Of a stretch of DNA of 64,000 nucleotides, positions 30,551-42,612 are shown piece by piece. Below the pieces are notes generated by a model. The model saw only the letters and a program-made list of their open reading frames with translations, searched no databases and had not been told where the DNA came from. The stretch spans positions 36,016,216 to 36,080,215 of the forward strand of contig OX388352.1 in assembly GCA_947579665.1 (NCBI GenBank). Reading direction: 5' to 3'. The translations under genes and the position numbers were made by a program. The DNA is from Sympetrum striolatum (lineage: Eukaryota; Arthropoda; Insecta; Odonata; Libellulidae). Numbering within the stretch: position 1 is the stretch's first letter; the number at the start of each line of letters is the position of its first letter.

Positions 30551-33500
30551 CAGAAGAGGAAGCATGGATAGGCATTACGTTTCTAGTCAGATCTCCATCC
30601 CTCGAGAAATCAGGGGATCGGAAAAAACATGACACACATTCAAGTACATTCAATTCAATTAATATCAACTACGGAAATTTGTGGAGTTCCAATCACGGCG
30701 TTACACGGACTGCAGAATTGAGTCGCAAAAAGTCATTATCATTACATTAATACGTCAAGGTCGTTAGTTATTCACACATTTAAACTAACAAACGGATAAC
30801 TGACTGACTGCCTGAAACTTTTCCCATCTAAAGCTAACGTAAACTTTCTAATCTGACAAGCCGATGGCGTAGCTTGACTGAACATACCATTGATAATGGC
30901 ATATTAAGTAGATGCCCATTAATCGGAAAGACTTGCAACATTACAAAATTTAAAAAAAAAACAGACAAATAAAATCAATAAAGATGGATGATAATATTAT
31001 AATAAGAGGGCGTATATGGGCGACAAGATATACAGCAAGAATAGATCATTAAAATTAACAAAACTCTCTACGCATTGTGATAAGCTGAATAAATATTAGA
31101 GAGTATACGCAATTATATATCCACAATTCTAATACAGTTATTTCCTGAAAGGGAACTAATCGGAAAAGTTGGCGGACAGACCAAAATCAGGCAGTGTTTC
31201 TCTGTTAATTAATTGATTGAGGAAATACACCGACAGATTCGGTGGGAAAGAACAAAGCGTCTATTTGTGAATGGTTGAAAGTGCAACAGGTTAGAAAACA
31301 TTCCGGAATGCGGGGGACAGACGACAAATTTATGCTGCACGGTAAAATATGGAATGATAAGAATGACCGGATGAAGAGAGAATAGTTGTCTCAGCTAACG
31401 AAGATGATTTTCTCCGAAATCACGATAATTACTTTAAATGCAGTTTCCCCTGGGGTATATTGTAGTACTATAATTATTTAAGTACTTATAAATGGGGTAA
31501 CTATACTATAGATCTCCGGACTTATGGAAATTTGAAACGATAAAAGTTAGACAAAACCGGGAGGTCCGTTTCAAACTAGTCTAAGTCAAAAAGCCGCTAC
31601 AGCATGACAACACAATAAAAATTTAAGCTTTAATGATTTTTCACTAAAATATCTAAATCCTGCTCGGAGTTTTACCTTAAAACGTATGGTTTAAAAATTT
31701 ATCGGGACCATGCAATAAAACCGGGACAGTTTCAATCGAAACGGAATTGTTTCCATCGACACGGGACGTAAAGTAAGCCTCCTTATCAATAATAAAAGAA
31801 ATAAATATAATATAGAATAAATAAATAAAAAAGGTTTCTTTTTGAATGTCTTTCGTCGAGGAGTGCTATGTATTTTATATTTCTGTATTTTTAATATTTT
31901 TGGAATTTTAATAAGTATGTAAATTATTAACTTCGTACATATTTATCATATACGGAGATATCTAACGTTTAAGAATGCCAAAAGAGGTTTCCTTGCCCAA
32001 TCCTAGCTTAATAATGATTTTTTCTTCGAATGTAAATAAATAAGAATCCTCATTTACGAAATCTCTTGATTATCGCGCAAAGAAAAAATTGAACGACATA
32101 TATTGCCGATAATCCTCTTCGTTCCTATCTGGAAATAAATCATACAAGTCGCTTTCCCTCCTTAAGCTTAGAGAATTAGTTGCCAGGATAGATAGTTACT
32201 TTTGGTCGTTTTTCCCGCGAAGTATTAGAGAAGTTAATAGCTCTTCAGGTTACTTAGGGATGTCGTTGTATTACACCCCCTGCCACGCACCACTGACGGA
32301 TTGCAGGGTTTAAATGTAAATGTAAGCTAATAGGATACGTTACGATACGATACTGCCAAATAACATAACCGTGGTTATGACACTTAAGCCGTTTGCTAAT
32401 AATAAATTAAGAATTATTTTTTAACCATACTTGATGCATGGTTACTTCTAGGCCTCAGTACTTAAAAAGAACAAAAAAATGAAACCAGCGGTATTTGACA
32501 AATTTTGCCTTTTTTAAAAAATTCTCATTTGGAGTTCACGGAGTGAAAATTTTTTTTGATAAAATCTGGTAGATCCCAGGGGATCATGCCCTCAAATTAA
32601 TTACTTACTGTTATATACACTTTGACGATTCAATGGCATTTGTTGCACATCGAATGTTGTCTAGTGTCTTCAAAATTTCATGGGAAAATAACCCGCATCT
32701 ACACATTTAAAAAGTAGTTATTAGAATACATGCCTAAGGATATCGATTTTTTAGCTTCCAAGAAATACTGAACGAGCACAAGGAGAAAACGCTTGGGCTG
32801 AAGATGAATTGACGTCCCTAAACGTATTCACAAACTACGAAGCCATTGAAATCCAAATCCGGCGGGCAATTTGTTTTGAAGAAAAATTCCTCGAAGCGTA
32901 ACGACGTAAACAAGGTGGAACTAACCATCTGCAGACACTTGGAAGATCCATTTATATCCCAAGTACAGAGGACGTCCTGCTTCCCGATCTACAGAAGCGC
33001 CGATATTATTAGCTTATTGTTAGCTTGCGAGGAAGAGTTTTTGAGGCGAAAATTTCTTACGTGGTCTTGCAGATGTCCTTAGAGAATAAGAATGCTATGG
33101 ATGTCATGTAGACAGATGTTTGTCTGTAAAGCGTTCAGCCCGGTCGATTTGAAGCTCAAGCTCTTCACGATGAGCTACAAATGCCCCGGAGAATGGGAAA
33201 GAGGCTTGCTGGTTAAGGTGAGGAGTAGGGTAGTATGCAAATAAGACCGTAAAATTTATCCTCGGCCACAATTATGGTTTCATTACAATTTATCTATAAA
33301 ATATGCAAATCGTAGTTTTAATGCAACTAAATTGCACGTGAAAATATAAATTGTGAAAATAAGAAGGAACAAGAAGCCTAACAGTTTTAACATTTTGCAC
33401 CATATTAAACTTCGACTACTAAGTCCAGAAGGCCAAAAAACAGTAAGAATCTTAAGTTCCTTTTAACTTAGGAAGATCGAAATTGAAACCAATTATTACA

Positions 33501-35028
33501 GCATTTTTATCGAAGAATCGTTCATTAGCTTTCGTTTATCTCTAGCTAATTCAACTCAATTTCGTTCAAATTTCTTTAGCTATAAATAATTCACGTATTC
33601 CTTTCGCAAAAAAAAATTATGGGCACCTCCGTTGTATTCAAGAAAAAAATGAAATCGAATTATTTCACAATTTAAAATATATTACATTACAAAAACCGAT
33701 AAAATTCATACGGAATCCAATTCATAAAAAAACTCAGCCTGTATATCCAGTCATGGATGGGAAACGGGAAAGCAAAGCAAAACATAACTTCCAAGAAATT
33801 AAAAACAGTAGCCTTCATTATAAATTTCCATTACTTAATAATTATCGGCATTTCAAATACTTCATACGAGCTATGCAACGTCCCCCAGTATTTAATTCGC
33901 CGGACGTTGCGCCGTAGAGAGAAAAGAATAAGTTGTCCTTGGAAAATTGCAACCTGAGAGAGAAAAATTCACGGGAAGTGGGTTGAGAAGTGTGCCGATG
34001 AGAAAGCCCACCCTCTCTCTCTGATCCAATTAATTAAAGAGGCCTCGTCTGTCATGCGAACGCTAAATGTGCCCCATATACAGGCACAAGATACTCCCTT
34101 CGATCACAACAGAAACCCACCAAAATTTTATAGCAACGAATGCTTGTTGCTGATACTTTAATGAAGCGAGCACTCCGCGAAGACCTAATGTGATCAATTA
34201 AGACGAGAAGCATCCCCGGAACTCGATTTCCCGAAAAACACAGATGGATTCCTGCCTCAACATGAGTACCCATCCTCTTCGGGAACGGTTATAGACAAGT
34301 GAATTCCGCGATAAAATAAGGGGCTAAATTACTCATCGATACAAAGAAATTGTTCAAGCAATCCCTTTATTTCCCCTGTAAGAACCCTAACCTGTCTCGT
34401 ATCAGAAATGGATGTAGGCGACCGCCTAGTGCTTTGTGGCTTATAATTTATTGTTTTAGAGAATAGGAAATTAAGAATTTCTCAAATTAAAAAAATAGCA
34501 CGGTGAAAAGGCAATAATTCAATACACCATATTTTTTCTGGATAGTGACAGGAAAGTGAGAATGTAATTTATACTAATATCAGCAGAAGATTAGGAGATT
34601 CCGATGATAGGAGGGGAGGGGATTAGGAGGGGAAATAGGAATCAACAACTCGGCAGAATGAAAAAAGCTGTATTATAAACACATTGATGCCTCCAGAAAT
34701 TATGACCGACGGATCTTTGGGAAGAATACATTTTGATTGTGTGGACAAAGTATAAGGCTGGGCTGAATAATTTAGCGATCGATATAGACCAAATATATCA
34801 TATACATCTTACTTTAATATATTCGAGGCATTCACTATTAAGGCATGCATAATTCACCGATTCACATCTTTACATCATATTACCATTCCAAGGGCTGCGC
34901 ACTTTCTAAGTTTGCTACTATCTTGTACTACCTTCATAATCCAACCTAGGCATTTTCTATAATTACTTCCTCACGTAGTCCCTTCTGTTTTGATTAGGTA
35001 ATACTATTACATAAATTTATATTAATGA
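30551..35028. other. non-coding stretch with one short repeat
   Basis: No gene is recognised. The 78-codon frame at 32846-33082 and others (33757-33957, 34052-34273) lack any familiar motif. The sequence at 32271-32330 matches 50994-51052 and is listed separately. Confidence 0.5.
32271..32330. repeat. dispersed repeat end, copy 1
   Basis: ACACCCCCTGCCACGCACC, a spacer, GATTGCAGGGTTTAAATGTA and AATGTA. A second copy at 50994-51052 reads TCACCCCCTGCCACACGCC, then CTTGTAGCGTATTAATTTAG and ATGTAGATAATG. The GC-rich head with an AT-rich, ATGTA-repeating tail looks like the 3' end of a SINE or LINE. The family is unknown to me. Confidence 0.5.
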
Positions 35029-35163
35029 AACAGATAGTAGTAGTATTGTTAAAAGTGCTTCGACAGCTTAGGTCATATCGCACATTGGCTCCCACCAGGA
35101 AATGAACCCAGGACCGCTTTCACCAAAGGCAAACGCGCTGTCCACATGACTATCCGGGAGCCG
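35029..35163 (-). mobile_element. tRNA-derived SINE or tRNA pseudogene
   Basis: On the minus strand 35086-35162 is 77 nt long and has a perfect 7-bp acceptor-like stem GGCTCCC/GGGAGCC and a following A. It has an A-box-like ATAGTCATGTGG and a B-box-like GGTTCATTTCC, the RNA polymerase III internal promoter layout. The T-stem CCTGG/CCTGG has one T-T mismatch, and neither the D arm nor the anticodon arm folds cleanly, so it is not a working tRNA. The tail on the minus strand ends in a (TAC)n-like run (35028-35040). This fits a tRNA-headed SINE with a short simple-repeat tail. Confidence 0.65.
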
Positions 35164-35560
35164 TGAATCAGATATCCTGATGAAATGGGAAGAAGTGTAA
35201 GAACCCTTTTATTCCTGCAGATGTTGAGATTAAGATCTAGATATTCTGAATCACAGTCACAACGAGCAAAAAAAAATCTTACTAGCAGTGTCTAGGGTAG
35301 AGCCCCCAAACTTCCGCGGAGCACAGCTGCCAAAAAACGTTCTCGTCAGCTGTTCTACTCCTATATCGGTATTCCCTCGACTCTTTATTACTAATTTACT
35401 GTGCATAATTAATCAAACGATCAAAATATTTCCTGCATACGTGGGATAGGATGCCTTAGAGATTGGTTTAAATTTGTTGTCAGAATGTCCAGTTAAACAC
35501 TGCATAGAATTTCCAACAGTTCTATCGCTACATTTGCTAACGCAACTTCTCTCTACGTAA
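35164..35560. other. non-coding spacer between SINE and LINE
   Basis: About 400 nt between the tRNA-like element and the LINE tail. I see nothing specific in it. Confidence 0.6.
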
Positions 35561-35579
35561 TAGATAGATAGATAGATAA
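35561..35579. repeat. (TAGA)n tail of the LINE copy
   Basis: TAGATAGATAGATAGATAA directly precedes AAGGTCTTTATT, the reversed 3' end of the LINE. Short tandem tails of this kind are typical for several LINE clades. Confidence 0.85.
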
Positions 35580-35800
35580 AGGTCTTTATTGTCGGGCGAA
35601 ATTGAGACTGATTAGTCCCATCTTACATTTAACCCGTTGCAAAAAAGTGGATAAATAATGAAATAAAAAGACAATGATAATCATAATAATAAAAAAGAAA
35701 TTAAAAAAATAAACATTTGGCGAGTCAAAACAAAAAACAAATTTGTTAAAGAAGTTCAAATGAGCATAAAGAGAAAAGAAAATATATACAAGTATGTGCA

Positions 35801-35820
35801 TATATATATATATATATATA
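35801..35820. repeat. (TA)10 microsatellite
   Basis: Ten perfect TA units lie within the LINE 3' region. Confidence 0.95.
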
Positions 35821-35980
35821 CATATATCGATACAGGTAAATACAGTCGATATAAAAAGGAATATAACGTTTGAAGAAGAGTAGGGGTGAGAGTGTGCGAG
35901 AACGATAAGGATATGTGGAATAAAAGGAAAAAAAGAAAAGGAGAAAAAAAAGATGTTCAGTGAAGGGAAAAGTTAATCTG

Positions 35981-36406
35981 CTAAAGTTTATCTGAGTCAG
36001 TGGAGGTTTGATTAAGAAAAAGGAATTGGTAGTAGCGATTCTTGAATGCCAATAGCGAAGGAGAGTTTTGAATATGTGTGGGGAGAGAGTTCCAGAGCCT
36101 GCATGCGGAGACATGAAAGGAATTATGGTAAATTTCGGTTCGGTGTTTTGGTATCTGAAGAAGCTGGTTATTTCTAGTCGGAAGACAATGTATGCTGTGC
36201 ATTGTTTGAAAAAGACCAGATAGATACTGAGGCAGGTTATTAATTCTTATGGAGAAGAGCTGAGTGAGAAGGTGAAGATTTCGTCTTGACTGGAGCTTGA
36301 GCCATCCAAGTTGGTAGTAGTATTTAGAAACATGATCTTTTTTTCTGAGATCACAGATGAATCTAATACAGGAATTCTGTGCTAATTGTAGTTTGTGTGC
36401 AAGTTC
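35981..36406 (-). pseudogene. reverse transcriptase C-terminal fragment (LINE ORF2)
   Basis: The frame reads LAHKLQLAQNSCIRFICDLR, then KKDHVSKYYYQLGWLKLQSR, RNLHLLTQLFSIRINNLPQY, then IPKHRTEIYHNSFHVSACRL and WNSLPTHIQNS. This is the typical tail of ORF2 proteins of non-LTR retrotransposons: LQxxQNxCIRFI, DHVSxYYxxLGWL, RR..HLL, then R...F...VSAxRLWNSLP. The catalytic YADD and endonuclease domains are absent because the copy is 5' truncated. The start codon that an ORF finder picks (36430) is not the native one. The fragment itself is intact, with no stop, so the insertion is fairly recent. It is dead as a mobile element. Confidence 0.85.
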
Positions 36407-36420
36407 TATATGTATTTGTA

Positions 36421-38150
36421 TTGTGTGCATGTATTTGTGTGCAAGTAATGATACGTAACCAGAACGTTCAGAAATGGAACGCAGAAAATAGGATAAAATT
36501 ACGCATTTAAGTTAGGAGACTGTTACGAAGGCGAAATTAAGGAAAAACGCAAAGACTTGCAAAAGTTTCCCTTCATCCAGAAGTCAATTCTATGATCTCC
36601 TGAGAAATACATGAGAACTCAATTAGCGATAAACTGTGAATATAATGCGTGCAAACATGAAGCAGTCGCTATAATAGTTGACCCCTACGTTTAAGCGGGG
36701 GTGACCTAGAAATTAACAGACCATAGGTCAAGCTCCAGGGTACACATTGTCGGTCCACTTCAAAACGAAGCCCTTTCTTTGCCAAACCAAGTCCAATTAG
36801 GCGACGAGGGACCGGTGAGTAGACTATGTGAGGGGCCACCTCAAGTGGACTTGATCCCAATTACGTTAATCAGGATAATCTGAGACTCTAAGAAAAGAAT
36901 CCTAGAGCCTGAAATGTGGAAGAGCGTAGTTGAGTGCAAACGTCGTTATGCTGACGATCTGATACTAATAGAGGAATCGCCAAATTAATTGTAAATGTAA
37001 GTTTATTACGGTACAATTTGTAGAGTGGATGGATCAGATACGTATAGTATTATTATTTTCTATTATAACTTTACTATTATAATTTACTAACTAAATCTCT
37101 GAAAGAGTAATGGATTATTAACGAAAAGTTATGTAAATATATTAAAATTATTGGCTCAAGCAGGTAATTAAGATATATAATCAAAAACTACTATTAAATA
37201 ATTTACTGTACGTTGTGTAAATCTTTTTTGAGCGATGACTGTTTTATTTTATTTTGTCTGTTCAATATTTTGTTACCAATGGTAATTTTGATTTTCTTAT
37301 GATTGATGACTGATTAACATTTTAGTTGTTAACCAGGGCACCTGCTGATGAACTTACATTGGCTCGGGGGGACCTGAAGGACATTTTCGGAGTCAGAATG
37401 CACATTTTTGTTTAAGTTGTAACCAGTACATACTTTTAAGTATAACTTTTATAATAAAATATTTGTTTCATGCAAAAATTATATTATATATAAATTGTTA
37501 AAACATTCTGTAAAAATTAATCTCAATAATAAACTCAACATTTTTTAGCTTGAGCGTAAGTGCTGAGAATATTGAAATTCCATCGAGGGTTGATGTTTTC
37601 TGAGAACATAAAAATAAATCGAGGGACGAAAAGATTAACATATTCATAGAGGCGTGATGAGTACGATCATTAATGTCAACACTGACATCATCATATTTTT
37701 TTCAAAACTCGTTGTTGTTATCTCTAACGGCAAAAATCGCTCTTCGTCCCATGTTATCTAATTTAAATACATCCAGCATCACTTCTAGTGTTAGCACCGT
37801 TATATGGTAGCGCTTTTACTCCGAACACGAAAAATTTGTCACAAATAGTTCTTATCCGATATGCCCGTTTGCGGAATTGTTCAACAACAGAAATATCCAC
37901 TACAGTCGATGTCAGCTACGATATTAAACGATTAATTTGCTAACTATATTCCTCTTCAGCAATCGTGGCGCAGCTTCTATTAAATGTTATTGTGATATTC
38001 TTTGCTCTTATAAATTGAAAAACAAAAGGGATTAAGGTGATCGGTGGTGACACAATGAAAAACCAAATGAGATGAAAATGGCTGAATAGAAAAGAAGAAT
38101 AAATACGTAATCTATACTATCGAGCTTAACTTGGTGGAACGCCATAATGA
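36421..38150. other. non-coding stretch, nothing recognised
   Basis: AT-rich. A GC-richer patch at 36665-36860 carries a 63-codon minus frame rich in Leu/Arg/Ser that I do not recognise. No RNA gene is seen. Confidence 0.5.
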
Positions 38151-38160
38151 AATAAATATG

Positions 38161-38236
38161 AAATCACTTGGTAGTTTCCAAGAGTGGAAACTGGTCGTGA
38201 AGTATAATTTCTCGTGGAAACTACCAAGTAATATCA
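38161..38236. repeat. hairpin-forming inverted repeat
   Basis: ATCACTTGGTAGTTTCCAAG and CGTGGAAACTACCAAGTAAT are near-perfect reverse complements around a centre that contains GTGGAAACTGGTCGTGAAG. The centre resembles the retroelement end box at 15341-15358 (CGAAACTGGTTGTGAG). It may be a small relative of the 15.1-kb foldback. Confidence 0.7.
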
Positions 38237-38900
38237 TATTCATTTCTTTTAAAATAAATGTGGTTGAATTATGGAGCCGGTGGATGTGCTAGGAGATATG
38301 TACGAGTGAATTGAATGAAGTTAAAATGGTTTATCTATTGAATAGTGAAAATTACTACGTAATGAACGACAGTGAATTGGTTGAGAAGCAAAATAAACAG
38401 TGAAAAGGTTGGTTTACGTACGTTTGGATGCACGGATGTGAAATATGGAAGGCGAACAACGAAGATAAAGCGAGAGAAGTATGTGAAGGTGGTAAAAACA
38501 GACAAAAAAGACACCGATGAGACGTGTGTGGCTAACAGAATGAAATGGAATGCATGAAAAGATGTTTGGATGTGGTGTCTGAAAGATATGCGGAAGGATT
38601 GAAAGAGGCTAGGAGTGCAACAAATAAACAAAGCTATAAGCATCCTTACCCTGAAAGGGAATAGCGTGAGTGAAATGCAGATGTATAGCCGTTGGGAAGA
38701 TTGGTTGTGACTCCGACCATAACAACCGAAAGATAACCTACGCCACAATAAAGATGGAAGAGCAGAAGGTGGGACAGGCCGAGACGGAAGAATAGTAAAA
38801 AAAAACCTTGGAGGAATTTAGGAAATTCGGAAGAACGGAGCTGTGGTATGGGACAGAACCTTCCCTCGCTTTCACCAGCTTCCACGTTACCGCCCATTCA
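38237..38900 (+). pseudogene. possible decayed LINE reverse-transcriptase remnant
   Basis: Read in shifting plus frames, the sequence shows WMHGCEIWK (38427 onwards), similar to the YGCETW block after the LINE reverse-transcriptase domain. Near 38750 a basic run RWKSRRWDRPRRKN resembles the GxxxGKRxRGRPRxTW tail of such proteins. Stops and frameshifts lie between them. Six-frame frames here (38335-38748 minus, 38372-38557 plus) are shadows. This is a weak, motif-level call only. Confidence 0.25.
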
Positions 38901-41900
38901 ACATTTACTCCAATTCGGGATACGTACGAATTATGGAATAGAAATTAACAGGATTTATAATTAGGCGCAAGAAACGCTATCTGAGTCAACATCCTAAGCG
39001 AGGACCTCGTCGAACGGAGGGCTCCAACTAAGGTTGTGCGAAGGAACTTTACATAGTGAGTTACTTAACTACAATAACCGAGGGTCATTCAAAACATTTT
39101 AATTTCTGATAACCACTGATCCTGGATAACTTAACATGTATTGTATATAACACGACAGAATAGCATTTAAAAGATAATTGGAGAGAATTTAAATATAAAT
39201 ATTTGTATTATTTTAAGAGATATTTATAAGGAATTAATATACTCATCTCCTAGGGAAGTTTCTCGAACTGTCACAGATAGGATCATAATGCATCATACAT
39301 ATGATAACCCATTCATACATGATATTCAATATTATACACATCATGTACCTACAATTTTATACTTAGCCATTCTTGGAAAAGTTCAGCTTTTGAAAATGTT
39401 TCTTTCCTATGAAATTTGAAGGAAAACTGTCATTTTCCAATCTTAAGGACTATGCCTTTTGAGAGGGTATCGATCTGCCTTTATCACCTTGGACCTCTGA
39501 TAGCCTGAATCTGATAGTTTGCTATTGATCATTCGCTTTGCGTGCATAAACATAAAATCAAGGAGACAAACGGACTGAAAAAAATGTTCGGCGTTGTAGG
39601 TATTCTAGGAAGCTGGCCTGAATATAAAGCAGGTCATCATCGGTTCTACAATTCCGAGTAAAATCCTTAATTATCCACTTCATCAAAAACCTCACTTTGT
39701 TTGGCAAACGTAGCAACACTTATCATTATAAATTTACTCCTCTCTTTCACCTAACCTCTGGAGTACAACATGACAATTTTACACTGTAAAACCAGTAACA
39801 ATAGACTGTTATTGATTATTGATAATATGTGCTCTTATAAATTTTTCGAGTAACTAATTCAACGAACATAAACTTTCACACTCCGATAAGCCTTTAATTA
39901 TCCACGAGGAAAAACAAAACGCCAACTCCCAAGATGTTACCTCATAGAACGGCAACGATCTGATTATAAACCGATGAGGCGCAAGTTCGCGTAAAACGAT
40001 CGCAACTTTTAATATTCACTAAGATCAGAATTTCCTGTTCCTTTCTGGCTTCCCTCCAAAGTGATGCGCTAAGTTTATAAATAATATTCACGGGTTATAT
40101 ATAGAGGCTGCGCGAAGCAACGCCGAATTTCTTTCCAGGGTTCGCTGCACTTTTTCCTTCCTCTCCTTTTTAAATTTTGAAGCAACCCTCGCAGCTCTTA
40201 GCAAATCAGCTGCTGCTAGCCCATGCCACCGTTGGCACATCCTTCCAAAAATACATTACTTTTTTATGGCGCCTCAAAGACGTAGCCGCTGCCTCGACAC
40301 ACTGTTAAGTTTCGCTCTTATACTGGGTAAAGATATATCGCACCTTTGGGTTAAAGGGATTTGACTTTGAGTCTATAACCACAAAAACCACTACTTAATC
40401 GAGAGGCTGGAAATTCTAGATGTTTGTTTTAATACTCATTCAAAAAAATTAAAAAGCAAAACAATGTAAATAAAAATCAACTAAAGTCAAAATAATACGT
40501 GGAAAAAAATTAAAAAATGGATATAAATAAAAAAACATTTACTTAGATAAAAACAAAAAAAAACAATAAGAAAAATATAAAATAAAAGAAAACATTAAAT
40601 ATCACCATATTAAGAATGTTGTTCATAATCAATTCAATCTACCAGATGATGTACAGCTTCTGAATATCTTTCGTAATTAGTTAGTGCCTTTTGTAATTAG
40701 TATTTTTAGTTAGTATGTATATGTTTTTTGTATAAATAAGTGCCAAACTCAAATAGCAAACGCGAACTGTAATGCCTGGTGTGTATATAGCAATACAGCT
40801 GTACTTCAGTCACCTGAAGAGCAAACCACCCATGAGTACATGCCTAGTCTGTTAGGTTATATACCTAAGAGTCCTATCGACCACCACAAGCGGCCTTCCT
40901 TCTTGCGACAAGTGCACGCATTGAAATATTTTTATATTGCGTATGTGATAGTGGAATAATATGTAATACATTTCACCAAGGATATTGTAGGGATTGAATT
41001 TATTTAAATCGTTCTTTAGTGTATAAGGGAACACATAAACACCGCCTGACGATTCCGCCGAATTGCAAGAGCGGTCTTCGGATAGAAAGGGTTCCCCGCA
41101 TCCATTGTCAACGGACGAGACCAGAAAGGGTAACCTGCAGCCGCTTCCGGCGTCCTAAAGGATACTTAATTCAACCATGGAACGGTTGGAACTTGAAAAT
41201 ATTTTTTCCATCCTCCTGCATTTAAACCACACAAAACTGGAAATCATATTTTTCTGGTTTATTTAGATATTAAATTCGTTTTCCTCGGCACAATTTCAAT
41301 GGTAACTTAGCAAACCTGCGACAATTGCGGCTTGATTTCACATTTTACCCCAATCCATAAACTACACATTAGCGTATACACGAAATCACTAACCAGTATC
41401 TGAACCAACTACGACAAGCTCTACACTGCATTTTCGCAGTCACTAATAAAAACTTTAAATGAAACAGAAATATATTAGGCATATGTATTCACAGGAATAT
41501 CAACTAAAGATATTATCAGGAAACATTAATGGAAAATTTACATGCATTTCGCTTGAAAATTATCTCAGTCTGACATAAAACCACAACATGGTAATGTATA
41601 CACACATAAAATCCATCCGCGTGTAAGACACAAAGAGATTTTTTGGCCCGTAAATTTCTAAATTTACTCATATTTAGAAGGTATATAGTATATAAGTCTG
41701 CAATCCGATTTCTGTCGCCTCTATTCTTTACTTAACAAGAGAGCACGTAAAAATGCCCCCAACGTATATTACCTTCCCAATATTGAGCGTAACGAAAATT
41801 GGGGACACTTTAAAATCTTTATCTCTGATATTGAATACCATAGAACATCTAAATCCTCCTATAAGATACACTTTGCCGTTTATCATAATTAAATTTAATC

Positions 41901-42535
41901 TTCAAAGACAATATTTCCAGCCAATAATCTCCGTATTATTGTTGTAAATTAGCAGCAGATTCAATGAGTGGAAATGCACGTTGTTTTGCTATAATATTTA
42001 CTCAAACATAGATACCAATTATCTTAAAATATTTACTTAAACATTCATATCGCCACAAACACAGATAGCAATTATCTTAACTTTCCAGGAATGTTATTCT
42101 ACAGGCGGGAATGATAATGTTTTGAACTTTGTTTAGAAAACAATGCAATAAATAAAAAGATAAAATTACTGAAACAACTAATATTGACAAAAATAGGCGT
42201 CAATATGGTCAATAATTTCAGCTCAGAAAAGATACATTGTACTCGAGTAAGAAAAGATACATTATCACCGCCTGTTCTTATTATGGCATACACACGGTGA
42301 ATGTAACTATTCAATTAATTATACGACTGTTGGCTACAAGCATATATATGTAAGAAACATTACGACTGACACACGAAATTAAATGACAATTTTGTAAATA
42401 ACGCAAAGGAATTTTAAATAGGAGTAAATTACACTGAAATTGGCCAATCATTCCACGACGCTTATCGATATTAAATAATATAATTGACGAAAGCGAGGGA
42501 CGACACCAATAAAAGCGGCGAAAAATACCGAATGA
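38901..42535. other. non-coding stretch, nothing recognised
   Basis: AT-rich, including an A-rich patch at 40440-40600. Short open frames such as 41019-41225 and 41753-41947 have no familiar motif. No repeat boundary or RNA gene is seen. Confidence 0.5.
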
Positions 42536-42544
42536 TTCAAATCA

Positions 42545-42612
42545 TGAAAAACCGATTATCAGGGACTGAACCCAGTACACTTCCGCTACCATGCTGACCA
42601 CGGTTTTCGTAT
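42545..42612 (-). repeat. tRNA-like sequence with A and B boxes, shortened
   Basis: On the minus strand AAAACCG and CGGTTTT could form an acceptor-like stem around TGGTCAGCATGGTAGCGG (A-box-like) and TACTGGGTTCAGTCCCTG (B-box-like, with a perfect ACTGGGTTCAGTCCC arm). The body is only about 60 nt, too short for an anticodon arm, so it is not a functional tRNA. It is likely a degenerated tRNA-derived SINE head or tRNA pseudogene, different in sequence from the one at 35.1 kb. Confidence 0.45.

Larger units (their letters stand above)
35561..36420 (-). mobile_element. 5'-truncated non-LTR retrotransposon (LINE) with RT C-terminal coding
   Basis: The minus strand runs from about 36420 to a 3' end GGCGAAATTGAG (reversed) and AATAAAGACC, followed by a (TATC)n tail at 35561-35579. 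The 3' end is shared with copies at 16546, 51856 and 52299. The upstream part encodes the C-terminal region of a LINE ORF2 (next entry). Only the last part of the element is present, as is usual after incomplete reverse transcription. A (TA)10 run at 35801-35820 lies in the 3' untranslated part. The exact 5' breakpoint is uncertain. The family looks like the CR1/Jockey/L2 group; I cannot narrow it. Confidence 0.8.

Noticed and set aside
35746..36114. 122-codon minus frame overlapping the LINE
   Set aside because: It runs through the LINE 3' region in another frame than the reverse-transcriptase fragment and includes the (TA)10 run; not a gene.
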